This document shows positions 1-7,905 of a stretch of DNA of 64,000 nt, one piece after another; position 1 is the stretch's first letter, and the number at the start of each line of letters is the position of its first letter. The notes under the pieces were generated by a model. It was not told where the DNA came from, made no database searches, and saw only the letters and a program-made list of their open reading frames with translations. The stretch lies in NCBI GenBank assembly GCA_965603725.1, contig CBFDEC010000002.1, forward strand, positions 60,302 to 124,301, read 5' to 3'. The position numbers and the translations under genes were made by a program. The stretch is from JAGGSN01 sp965603725. GTDB lineage: Bacteria > Zixibacteria > MSB-5A5 > UBA10806 > 4484-95.

Positions 1-2
1 CC

Positions 3-1535
3 GGTTCCTATAATGGAGTGTTTATGTTTGGTCCAGACTCAACCTGGCAGAACATCGGTCCTCCATCAAGAATTATCTATTCGTTAGAGCGCTTGAACGA
101 TGGCCTGACAGCAGCTACAAATAACGGAATTTTCCAGCGTATTGAGGGAAATTGGGAGCCGATACCGAACGACAGCCTGATGACTACTAACAGTCGCGGT
201 ATTGCCGAAGATGATCAGGGCAATATCTGGGCTGCGTTTTCTAAGGGCGGGTTTGCCGTGTATAATGGTAATTACTGGGAAGTGAATACTGTTCCCGGAC
301 CGGCCTTGAGTTTTATTAGTGATATAGCTGTCGATTCATCCAGGAATATCTGGTTAGTACATGCCGTGCCGGGTTTTTCAAGCCATGAGGGTGTTTCCAG
401 ATTTGATGGCGTTAATTGGGAAAATTTCAATTACTATAATTCGGGACTCGGCGGCAGCGGCGCATATGCTGTTGAATATGACGTTCATCATGATCTTATC
501 TGGTTTGGAAGTTGGGGAGGTGGGCTTTTCAGTTTTGATGATGATACAACCTGGGTTAACTTTGATGAGACCAACAGCCCTCTTGCAGGTTTAAGTATAA
601 ATTCGGAATATATACCTGTAAACGATGTCGCTATCGACAGCAGGGGATGTGTATGGGCTTTGGAAATAACGGCTGACAACCCCAGTGTGGCGATGGTCGT
701 TCACAATCCTGACGATTCGACCTGGGCCGCTTACATGGAAAACCCCGATCAGATAGCAGATCATTTCCAGCACGAAATATGCGTTGTAGATAATGATATT
801 TATATAGGCGGAACAAATATCCATCACCTGAACTTCGGACAGAACTCAACTGATACTACCGATGACCAGTGGTCTGATGAGCCGTTGGTATTTACAGCCG
901 GGGGAGAAGTTAATACGCTGACTATGGATAATGAAGGCAAGCTGTTTATTGGCAGTTCCTCCGGCTTATCCTACTATGATTTTCTCTATGGTGATACTGT
1001 GATGGTTGAGCTTCCAGATGGCTACAGAAGCGCAGTAAATTCGATTACTATCGATGGCCTGGGAAACAAGTGGATCGGGTCGGATTCTGGAGTGGTGGTT
1101 TTATCCAGCGCGGTTGAATTCGGGCAATTAAACTGGATAGGAGCCTTCAAGTCTTCGAATTCATATCTGCTTAGCAATACCGTCAAAAAGATTGTAATCG
1201 ATAAATCTACCGGAATTGTTTACATTGCCACAATTAGCGGCCTTTCTGTTTATGAATCGAGTTTTGCCGCTCCCTCCGCCGACTTAAGCGATGTAGCAGT
1301 CTATCCCAATCCGGTAGAGGGCGATGAGAGAATTGATTTTTTGCGGGTTCCCTCTGATGCTGAAATATTTATCTATACGGCTGCAGGGGAATTAATAAAG
1401 AGGTTCTACTATTATGAGGCCAACAGCTGGGACCTTAGAAATAAGAATAATAACAAAGTCGCCGCCGGTATATATTTCTTTCATGTCCGTTCGAAAGACA
1501 AATCAGGAAGCGGCAAGTTCGCTGTTATCAGATAG
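3..1535 (+). CDS. Secreted beta-propeller protein with C-terminal sorting domain (5' end outside window)
   Basis: The frame is open to the first base of the window, so the N-terminus, including any signal peptide, is missing; internal GTG/ATG codons at 18 and 24 are not convincing starts. The visible 510 or so residues contain repeated blades with motifs such as DDQGNIWAAF, DSSRNIWLVH, DNEGKLFIGS and GLGNKWIGSD, spaced as in two-component-regulator-type propellers (Reg_prop). The last 80 residues begin with VAVYPNPVEG and end in a short beta-rich domain (AAGIYFFHVRSKD), the FlgD-like/type IX sorting pattern of FCB bacteria. It is therefore probably exported and attached to or released from the cell surface. 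No catalytic residues are evident. Only 2 bases separate it from the next gene, so it may be the first visible member of the glycan operon. Family call is firm; function unknown. Confidence 0.75.
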   Translation, partial: GSYNGVFMFGPDSTWQNIGPPSRIIYSLERLNDGLTAATNNGIFQRIEGNWEPIPNDSLMTTNSRGIAEDDQGNIWAAFSKGGFAVYNGNYWEVNTVPGPALSFISDIAVDSSRNIWLVHAVPGFSSHEGVSRFDGVNWENFNYYNSGLGGSGAYAVEYDVHHDLIWFGSWGGGLFSFDDDTTWVNFDETNSPLAGLSINSEYIPVNDVAIDSRGCVWALEITADNPSVAMVVHNPDDSTWAAYMENPDQIADHFQHEICVVDNDIYIGGTNIHHLNFGQNSTDTTDDQWSDEPLVFTAGGEVNTLTMDNEGKLFIGSSSGLSYYDFLYGDTVMVELPDGYRSAVNSITIDGLGNKWIGSDSGVVVLSSAVEFGQLNWIGAFKSSNSYLLSNTVKKIVIDKSTGIVYIATISGLSVYESSFAAPSADLSDVAVYPNPVEGDERIDFLRVPSDAEIFIYTAAGELIKRFYYYEANSWDLRNKNNNKVAAGIYFFHVRSKDKSGSGKFAVIR

Positions 1536-1537
1536 TT

Positions 1538-2497
1538 TTGTTGGAAGTTAAAGCGACAAGAGTAGATGAATATCAATATCGAAGCCAGGTCACATCGGCG
1601 ATACTTGATTTCTCCGGCTCAATATTCTATCATCCGGATTTTCTAAAAGTCGCCTCCGAAATATTAAACCTCACATTTCAACCGGTAATATGCCATGCCT
1701 CGGAAGAACTGGTCGGTATAGCCAATATATTCACTTCCAGCAAATTTAATGTAAAAACCGCCATAATCCCTCAGCTTTTCCAATATTACGGTCCAATATC
1801 TTTGACATCAGTAAACGGTATATTCGAGTCAGTTTGCAAAGTCATCAAAAATAACGTTGATATGGCTGTATTTTCATTGACCGCCGAGGAGTATCCAAAA
1901 TCCTCCTATTCGGGCTGGCAAAAAGCAGAACGCCTGACATACTATCTTACTCCCGATACTTTTGAAAACATGAAGGGACGCTGTTTTGCCGATGTTAAAA
2001 ACAAAGTCAACAAGGCAATAAAATCCGGAGTGAAAGTCGTTGCTGCCGACAGGTTTCCTTATGAATTATATGAAGCCAGCTTCAAACGTAAGGACGTTAA
2101 ACCCCCTCTCGATAAAGCAACTACCATAAACTGGGTCGAAAGATTAACACGGTTGAAACTTGCCGAGACTTATATCGCTGTCGTTGATGAAAAACCGACG
2201 GCATTCAGAACCCAGCTTATGTATAAATCTTATGCTTATGACTGGCTGGCCGGCTCAGATGCATCTTACGGCAAGCTCGGCGTGAACCAGTTTCTCTTAT
2301 TAAAGATTGGTGAGCGGCATTATCATAATGGTGTGAAAAACTGGGATTTGCTGGGCGGTGATATCAAATCGATAGGCGATTTTAAGAAATCGTTCGGCTC
2401 AACTCCTAAAACCCATCTTCAAATTGAGAAAAATTTCAGTTTAAAAGGAAAAATTTATCGGAAATTGATGAAATTCAAAGCAGGGTTTAATGGTTGA
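1538..2497 (+). CDS. FemAB-like GNAT-fold acyltransferase
   Basis: This 319-residue protein resembles the single-GNAT-domain FemA/FemB-like (Acetyltransf_6) proteins found in polysaccharide and cell-wall loci. The second half carries the typical pattern: a basic helix around residues 150-175 (FADVKNKVNKAIKSGVKVV), AETYIAVVDEKPTAFRTQLM, then YDWLAGSDASYGKLGVNQFL and KNWDLLGGDIKSIGDFKKSFG near the C-terminus. Such proteins transfer aminoacyl or acyl groups to glycan or lipid-linked precursors; the substrate here is unknown. The start is weak: a TTG two bases after the preceding stop with no Shine-Dalgarno, and no ATG nearby, which suggests translational coupling. It overlaps the next gene by 8 bases. 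The neighbouring deacetylase-like protein and glycosyltransferases support a role in modifying a surface polysaccharide. Confidence 0.7.
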   Translation: MLEVKATRVDEYQYRSQVTSAILDFSGSIFYHPDFLKVASEILNLTFQPVICHASEELVGIANIFTSSKFNVKTAIIPQLFQYYGPISLTSVNGIFESVCKVIKNNVDMAVFSLTAEEYPKSSYSGWQKAERLTYYLTPDTFENMKGRCFADVKNKVNKAIKSGVKVVAADRFPYELYEASFKRKDVKPPLDKATTINWVERLTRLKLAETYIAVVDEKPTAFRTQLMYKSYAYDWLAGSDASYGKLGVNQFLLLKIGERHYHNGVKNWDLLGGDIKSIGDFKKSFGSTPKTHLQIEKNFSLKGKIYRKLMKFKAGFNG

Positions 2498-3860
2498 ACT
2501 GAAAATCAGTTTACGATGCTCACAGCCAGCCCGTAAGAAAACAGTCTACATTCTGAATTTAATTTCCTCGTTTACCGGCCTGAAATTTACCCTAACAGAC
2601 GATAAAGCTGATATTATATACGGCGAAGCCGATAACGAAAAAGCTCTGGTTATCCCTTTCCGAGAACTCATGGCTAAAAGCAGTATAGATTCACCGGATG
2701 ATTGGCGACGTACCGACAGCAAATTCAAAGTGATGCTGCCTGGTTATGTGGCGAATGAATCAATTAATATTCATAATTCCAGACTTTCTTTTGATTTATT
2801 CCAACTGATGTTCAGATTTCTGGCAATAAATTTAACAAACCAGAGAAATCCTTTATGGTTATCACAAAATAATGCAGTTTGTGTTTACCCGATGTTTGAT
2901 AGTTATGTCGAATATTTTATACAGGCTTTAAAAGACTTAAATAAAATACCGCAGCGCTTCCAACGGATATCCCCATGGCCCAACGGGGCGAAGTTTGCAC
3001 TTGGGCTAAGCCATGATATCGATATATTCAAAAGGAAAGTTGCCGGAAGTCTGGTAATGCTGGCAAAATCTATTTATACAGATGAAATTCCCGGCGGTAT
3101 AAAAGGCTCCATTACGGGGCTTGCAGATTCTTTAAAAGCTGCAGTTTCTGGCGGACTAAACCCCTACAAGATGATTGACAGATGGTTTAGCATTGAGGAT
3201 TCAGCCACTCTTTTTATTTTTGCAGGCGACAGGCGATCTTCAAAAGACCCTACCTATAAACCTGATGATGTTCACAGGATTTTAACGCAATATGAAAGCG
3301 GCCTGTATGAAATAGCCCTGCATAATGGAATTGGCGCCTGGGCAGATAAAAATAAACTGAATACACTTAAAAAACGTTTAGCTGAACTTTTCAAAACGGA
3401 AATTCATGGTTTACGTCCGCACTATCTTGATTGCCGTTATCCCGATTTTTGGAGAAATGCAGAAAGTTATGAGTATTCATCCTCTGTGGGTTCGGATACT
3501 ATTGCCGGTTTTACCGGTGGGATTAATTTCCCGTTTTATGGATTTGACTTTGAGACCGGCGATACATTTGATATACTTGAAATTCCGATCGGTTTGATGG
3601 ACGGCGCGTTGTTTTCTGAGAAAGATAAATCGACTCGTGAAAAAATAGTTGAGACGATTATTGAATCGTGTATTGCCAATCACGGCCTTCTTGTTCTGGA
3701 CTGGCATACCCGGACCGCTTATGAGCCTGATTTCCCCGGCTGGTTTAAAACCTACTGTTCGATTCTCGAGAAAGCGAAAGCCGCCGGCGCATACATAGCG
3801 CCTTTGAATGAAATAAACAAAAAGTGGAGGAACCATTGCGCATCTGTTTTTTTGTCTTGA
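2490..3860 (+). CDS. Polysaccharide deacetylase-like protein
   Basis: The 456-residue protein has an N-terminal region of about 150 residues without recognisable motifs, then a NodB-like deacetylase barrel. The first metal motif is seen as FALGLSHDIDIFKRK (the usual TFDDG written as SHDID), a second histidine as EIALHNGIGAW, then LRPHYLDCRYPDFW and late barrel residues GLLVLDWHTRTAY. This arrangement matches the atypical deacetylases of FCB glycan loci rather than NodB itself. No signal peptide is visible, so it is probably cytoplasmic or needs a partner. Start is ATG, overlapping the upstream gene. It probably removes acetyl groups from a surface glycan, but the divergent metal site leaves open a non-catalytic role. 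Confidence 0.65.
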   Translation: MVELKISLRCSQPARKKTVYILNLISSFTGLKFTLTDDKADIIYGEADNEKALVIPFRELMAKSSIDSPDDWRRTDSKFKVMLPGYVANESINIHNSRLSFDLFQLMFRFLAINLTNQRNPLWLSQNNAVCVYPMFDSYVEYFIQALKDLNKIPQRFQRISPWPNGAKFALGLSHDIDIFKRKVAGSLVMLAKSIYTDEIPGGIKGSITGLADSLKAAVSGGLNPYKMIDRWFSIEDSATLFIFAGDRRSSKDPTYKPDDVHRILTQYESGLYEIALHNGIGAWADKNKLNTLKKRLAELFKTEIHGLRPHYLDCRYPDFWRNAESYEYSSSVGSDTIAGFTGGINFPFYGFDFETGDTFDILEIPIGLMDGALFSEKDKSTREKIVETIIESCIANHGLLVLDWHTRTAYEPDFPGWFKTYCSILEKAKAAGAYIAPLNEINKKWRNHCASVFLS

Positions 3861-4942
3861 ATCCCATTGACTTCGATTCGCGAGCGCAATTAATATGTAA
3901 AGATATATTAGCTTCCGGCTGGGAACTTGATATAATTATCCCGAGCGGCGGCAGGGTAACATCGCTTGGCAATGCAAGAATTCACAGCCTTCCGACTTCT
4001 GCCTGGCCTGTTCGACAGAGGCGTTTCATAGAATATAACTTGCGGGCAAAATCAGTCGCTCAAAAAATCAAAGCGGATATTTATCATGCGGTCGATCTCG
4101 ATACTCTATGGGCGGCGATCGGAGCGGCTGAAAGCGCCGGCGGCAAGGTCGTTTATGAATCAAGAGAACTTTATACCGAACAATATTCGATATCGAACAA
4201 ACCGCTGGTAAAAGCTTTCTGGAGAATGCTGGAAAAGAAGCTGATCTATAAAGCCAATGCCATAGTGACCGTGAATGAATCAATTGCCGATGAACTTGTG
4301 AAACGTTATAATATAAGAAGGCCTGAGGTTGTCATGAATACAGCCAGGTCAATTGGGGACATAAAACCGGTCGACCTTCGCCAGAAGTTTAACCTTAACA
4401 GCAGATTCGTTTTAATTTTTCAGGGCGTTCTAAGGTCCGGCCAGGGAATCGGGAGGTCTTTAAAAGCAATAGCCGAACTTCCGGATGTTGCCTTAGTATT
4501 CGTCGGCGATGGACCTTATAAACTGGAAATAGAAAAATATATAACGAGGCTTGGTATACAGGACAGAATCAGATTCGCTGGTTTTGTTGCACCTGAAGAG
4601 CTTCTCAATTATACTGCCGGAGCCGATGCAGGCTTGATGTTGATCGAACCGGCAGCCTTGAATAATTACTTAGCGTTACCCCAGAAAATATTTCAGTATA
4701 TTACCGCCGCTACTCCGCCGATTGTTTCGAACCTTCCGGAATTAAGTCGGGTTGTAAAAAAAGATGACCTGGGATTAGTTTTAAATAATGCAGATATTAA
4801 AGATGATGTAAAGGCGATCAACGGTTTTTTGGAAAATGGTCTTGGACGGGCAGTCAAAGGCTGCAATATTGCAAAAAACAATTACCGCTGGGAAGTTGAG
4901 GGGGAGAAAATTCAAAATATATACCGGGGACTTTGCAAATGA
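3836..4942 (+). CDS. GT4-family glycosyltransferase
   Basis: A cytoplasmic GT-B retaining glycosyltransferase of about 368 residues. The N-terminal acceptor domain starts RICFFVLNPIDFDSRAQ; the hinge region has VNESIADELVKRY and VVMNTAR; the C-terminal donor domain shows FVLIFQGVLRSGQGIGR, VFVGDGPYKLEIEKYI and the E-x7-E-like region LMLIEPAALNNYLALPQKIF. I place the start at TTG 3836 because a clean GGAGG lies at 3826-3830, five bases before it; an upstream GTG at 3824 would put the Shine-Dalgarno inside the coding sequence. It overlaps the upstream gene by 25 bases and ends in an ATGA junction with the next. It probably adds one sugar to a lipid-linked glycan. Confidence 0.78.
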   Translation: MRICFFVLNPIDFDSRAQLICKDILASGWELDIIIPSGGRVTSLGNARIHSLPTSAWPVRQRRFIEYNLRAKSVAQKIKADIYHAVDLDTLWAAIGAAESAGGKVVYESRELYTEQYSISNKPLVKAFWRMLEKKLIYKANAIVTVNESIADELVKRYNIRRPEVVMNTARSIGDIKPVDLRQKFNLNSRFVLIFQGVLRSGQGIGRSLKAIAELPDVALVFVGDGPYKLEIEKYITRLGIQDRIRFAGFVAPEELLNYTAGADAGLMLIEPAALNNYLALPQKIFQYITAATPPIVSNLPELSRVVKKDDLGLVLNNADIKDDVKAINGFLENGLGRAVKGCNIAKNNYRWEVEGEKIQNIYRGLCK

Positions 4943-5883
4943 TTGAGACCAGCGTCATAATTCCTGTCAGAAATCAGAAAGAGCAGTTGCTTTTGACATT
5001 GAACTGCCTGAAACGGCAGATAAAGAATCGCCGGAATTTCGAGATAGTTATTTGTGATGACGGTTCCGATGATGGTACCGGGGATGGTGTAAAACGGCTT
5101 CGCTTCCCAATATTTTTGAAATATTTCATAAATAAACCGCCGCTTGGGAGATCGGCCAACCGCAATTTTGGATTTGAAAAGTCCAACGGCAAAAATCTGA
5201 TTTTCCTTGATGGCGACATGGTGCCGGCCAATGGCTATATTGAAGCGATGCTGGCTGATAACGAATCAGATGTTGTAAAAGTCGGCGGTATCAGACTACC
5301 CCCCAATGAAAAACTCGGTCCTCTCGAAAATTATTTCTATTCACGGGGCCGCTATGTTGATAGTACAACTGCCAATTTTCTACCGGGCAGATTGTTAGCC
5401 AGCGCCAACTTCATGATAAGCCGGGAAAATTTTTCCAGGGCGGGTGGGTTTGATCCCGATTTTAAAGGATGGGGCGGTGAGGATATCGATTTTGGTCTCA
5501 GGCTTGAGAAAATGGGTGTTCCCATTAAAAGCAAACCGGAGGCATTGACTTACCATCACCATAAAAAGACAGTCCGGTCGCTGGCTGAGGATTTTTACAA
5601 TTTCGGCAATAATACGTTTGAACTGCTGATTAAGAAACACCCCGATTTTCTAAACCAGATTCCTTCCCATCTCTTAGGTATGTCTGATAAGTTTTCAATG
5701 TCGAATATAATGTATAAGTTTATTGCTTCCTTAACAATCAACAGGCCAGCGCTTAAATTAGCAGAATATTTAGTCTCCGCTTATCATAATTTTCCCTGGC
5801 CTGATATAGTCTTTGATTTTGTTACCTGGGGCAACCTTGGACTGGGATATAAAAAGCGAAACAAGAAACGAATGACCGTTTAG
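4939..5883 (+). CDS. GT2-family glycosyltransferase
   Basis: A GT-A fold inverting glycosyltransferase of 314 residues with a classical N-terminus (TSVIIPVRNQKEQLLLTLNC), the nucleotide-binding DDGSDDG segment, FLDGDMVPANGYIEAM carrying the metal-binding D-x-D, and a galactosyltransferase-like second half (GGFDPDFKGWGGEDIDFGLR) as in chondroitin-synthase-type GT2 enzymes. No membrane span. The ATG at 4939 overlaps the upstream stop as ATGA, and GGGGA at about 4926-4930 serves as ribosome binding site; an in-frame TTG at 4933 is less likely. Probably adds a sugar in the same glycan pathway as its neighbours. Confidence 0.8.
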   Translation: MIETSVIIPVRNQKEQLLLTLNCLKRQIKNRRNFEIVICDDGSDDGTGDGVKRLRFPIFLKYFINKPPLGRSANRNFGFEKSNGKNLIFLDGDMVPANGYIEAMLADNESDVVKVGGIRLPPNEKLGPLENYFYSRGRYVDSTTANFLPGRLLASANFMISRENFSRAGGFDPDFKGWGGEDIDFGLRLEKMGVPIKSKPEALTYHHHKKTVRSLAEDFYNFGNNTFELLIKKHPDFLNQIPSHLLGMSDKFSMSNIMYKFIASLTINRPALKLAEYLVSAYHNFPWPDIVFDFVTWGNLGLGYKKRNKKRMTV

Positions 5884-5908
5884 AAATGTCCGGAATAATA
5901 ATCAAACA

Positions 5909-6049
5909 ATGATGAAATCGGATAAACAAACAGGCGCAAAACTGAAACATCGACTGATCGCTGTCTACCTGATATTGGCCTTCGGAGCGTATTTACTATC
6001 AGTAATCATAACAAGGATTGAAAGAATAAAAAGTCTTTTTGGATTATGA
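5909..6049 (+). CDS. Small single-span membrane protein (46 aa)
   Basis: This short frame starts at ATG 5909 (or the adjacent ATG 5912) and encodes 46 residues: a basic N-terminus (KSDKQTGAKLKHR), one hydrophobic stretch (LIAVYLILAFGAYLLSVII) and a basic tail (TRIERIKSLFGL). Its TGA overlaps the ATG of the next gene (ATGA at 6046-6049), the same coupling used between other genes in this operon, which argues that it is translated. The Shine-Dalgarno is poor. It fills most of what would otherwise be a 160-base gap. I recognise no family. A partner or regulator of the downstream membrane glycosyltransferase is an inference from position only. Confidence 0.5.
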   Translation: MMKSDKQTGAKLKHRLIAVYLILAFGAYLLSVIITRIERIKSLFGL

Positions 6050-7902
6050 GACTAATCATCGATATATTATTTCCGGTTCTTTTATGCATTTCCCTTGCCG
6101 GGCTTGGAACTGTTTTTTTCAGAAAGCTTTTGAAGATTGAGATCGATTTTTTCACCGGTTTTTTTGCTGGTTGCGGTTTAGCAATCCTGATATTGTTTAT
6201 TACCGGTATTCTGGGAATATTCGGCAGGAATTTATTCATTGTTTTATTTCTTGTCGTTTTTATTTTTGCCATTCCAGGAATTCGCAAGCTGTCGCAATTA
6301 AAAATTTCGTTTGATTCCCAGTATATCATACCCTTTGTATTGCTGGGTATGGTTTTAATAATCATCGGTCTGTCATCGCTTTCACCGCCTGTAAAAGACG
6401 ACACATTATATTATAACCTGGCTCTTCCCAAACTCTGGGCAGCCGATGGCGGTATCAGGTTTTATCCCTCGATTGCATTTTCCGCCACCGCTTTAAATTC
6501 TGAACTGCTTTTGACGCCGATTCTGTCGTTTTGTTCTCCCCAGGCGGCTCAGTTTTTTGTATTCCTGATAGGACTCATGGCCATGTTCTTGCTGGCTGAG
6601 GGCATTCACCGTCACACAAATATACCGCATGCGCTGATCTTTTTGCTATTAGGCGCAGTGCCGACCTATCTCAGTGTTCTGGTCAACGCAAAAAATGATT
6701 ACTTAACTGTAGGATTTTCTGTCATGGCGGCCTTGTTTTATTTTGATTACCTGAAATTAAAAAAGTCGAAATATATTCTTTTAGCGGGCGCCTTTGCCGG
6801 TCTGGCGGCAGGCGCTAAAACTAACGCTGTAATTCTTATTCTGTCAATGTTAGCGCTGATTATAATGTCTCGTCATCGATTAAAGGACATGGCTCTTTTC
6901 TGTACGGGCGCCGTTATTCTGGGTTTCCCCTGGTATCTGAAAGCTTATATCGAGACCGGCAGTCCGGTTTATCCCTTTTTTAATAGTATATTTGACTCTC
7001 CATACTGGCGCGACATTTTTGATATTTATAACAAAGCCACCTTCGTCGAAAGCGAAAATAAAAGCTTACTGAATTTTATCACTTCACCGTTGCGACTTGT
7101 ATATTCCCCTGATATTTTCCGTGGACGGCTGGGACCGGCGCTGTTTGTCTTTTTACCCCTGTTGATTTTTATTAAACCTTTACCCGGAATAGTAAAAAAG
7201 GCTCTGCTGATAACGGCAATATTTTTTGTATTCTGGTACTTGGCCTGGCCGAATGCGCGTTATTTGATGCCGGTTATCCCGCTGTTGTCTTTTACAGCCG
7301 CATTTGTTATCGACAGGCTCTTTAAGATGAGCAGATTTTGCGGCATTATAGCGATAACCGGCCTATGTCTGATATTTATGCTCACGGGAGTACAGATAGG
7401 TCGGGATGGTGTAAACCGGATTAAGACTGCATTTGGAATAATCGATCGAGATCATTTTCTGATGACTGAGACTATTCTTGACCCGAATGTTCTATCATCG
7501 GCAGAGAAGAAGCCGGCTTTGCCTTATTACGATATCTGGCAGTTTTTGAATAGCAATTCACGGGATGATGAAGTCGTCGGTATATTATGTTCCAACTGGT
7601 ACCGGGCTGATGGATTTTATCTTGACAGGCGCTATTATTATTTCAACCCTACCGAACAGGTAATTGTCGATTTTACCGGTTCTGAAAGCTCAATGGAAAA
7701 ATCGCTCAAGGAATTATCGATTGACTATATTCTTATCGACAGCATGGTCGTTGAGGAGTTCTCTGCCGGTTCAGTTTACAGCGTTGCTCCCGGTTTTGAT
7801 ATTTTCAGCCGTGGTGTTGAAAACTTTGTGAAAACAACAAAACAAAACGGCCGGTTAATATATTCAACCGACCGTTTCGGACTATACAGGGTGGGGAAAT
7901 AA
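6046..7902 (+). CDS. GT-C type membrane glycosyltransferase (GT39/ArnT-like)
   Basis: The 618-residue protein has roughly ten or more hydrophobic segments in residues 1-450 and a soluble C-terminal domain of about 140 residues. The first extracytoplasmic loop carries DDTLYYNLALPKLW, matching the acidic catalytic loop of polyprenyl-phosphate-sugar-dependent GT-C enzymes. Later features such as NAKNDYLTVGFSVMAALFYF, GLAAGAKTNAVIL and WYLAWPNARYLMPVIPLLSF are usual for the family. It probably transfers a sugar from a polyprenyl phosphate donor to a glycan or protein outside the inner membrane. It is the last gene of the operon and ends only 3 bases from the convergent peptidase gene. Confidence 0.75.
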   Translation: MRLIIDILFPVLLCISLAGLGTVFFRKLLKIEIDFFTGFFAGCGLAILILFITGILGIFGRNLFIVLFLVVFIFAIPGIRKLSQLKISFDSQYIIPFVLLGMVLIIIGLSSLSPPVKDDTLYYNLALPKLWAADGGIRFYPSIAFSATALNSELLLTPILSFCSPQAAQFFVFLIGLMAMFLLAEGIHRHTNIPHALIFLLLGAVPTYLSVLVNAKNDYLTVGFSVMAALFYFDYLKLKKSKYILLAGAFAGLAAGAKTNAVILILSMLALIIMSRHRLKDMALFCTGAVILGFPWYLKAYIETGSPVYPFFNSIFDSPYWRDIFDIYNKATFVESENKSLLNFITSPLRLVYSPDIFRGRLGPALFVFLPLLIFIKPLPGIVKKALLITAIFFVFWYLAWPNARYLMPVIPLLSFTAAFVIDRLFKMSRFCGIIAITGLCLIFMLTGVQIGRDGVNRIKTAFGIIDRDHFLMTETILDPNVLSSAEKKPALPYYDIWQFLNSNSRDDEVVGILCSNWYRADGFYLDRRYYYFNPTEQVIVDFTGSESSMEKSLKELSIDYILIDSMVVEEFSAGSVYSVAPGFDIFSRGVENFVKTTKQNGRLIYSTDRFGLYRVGK

Positions 7903-7905
7903 TTT

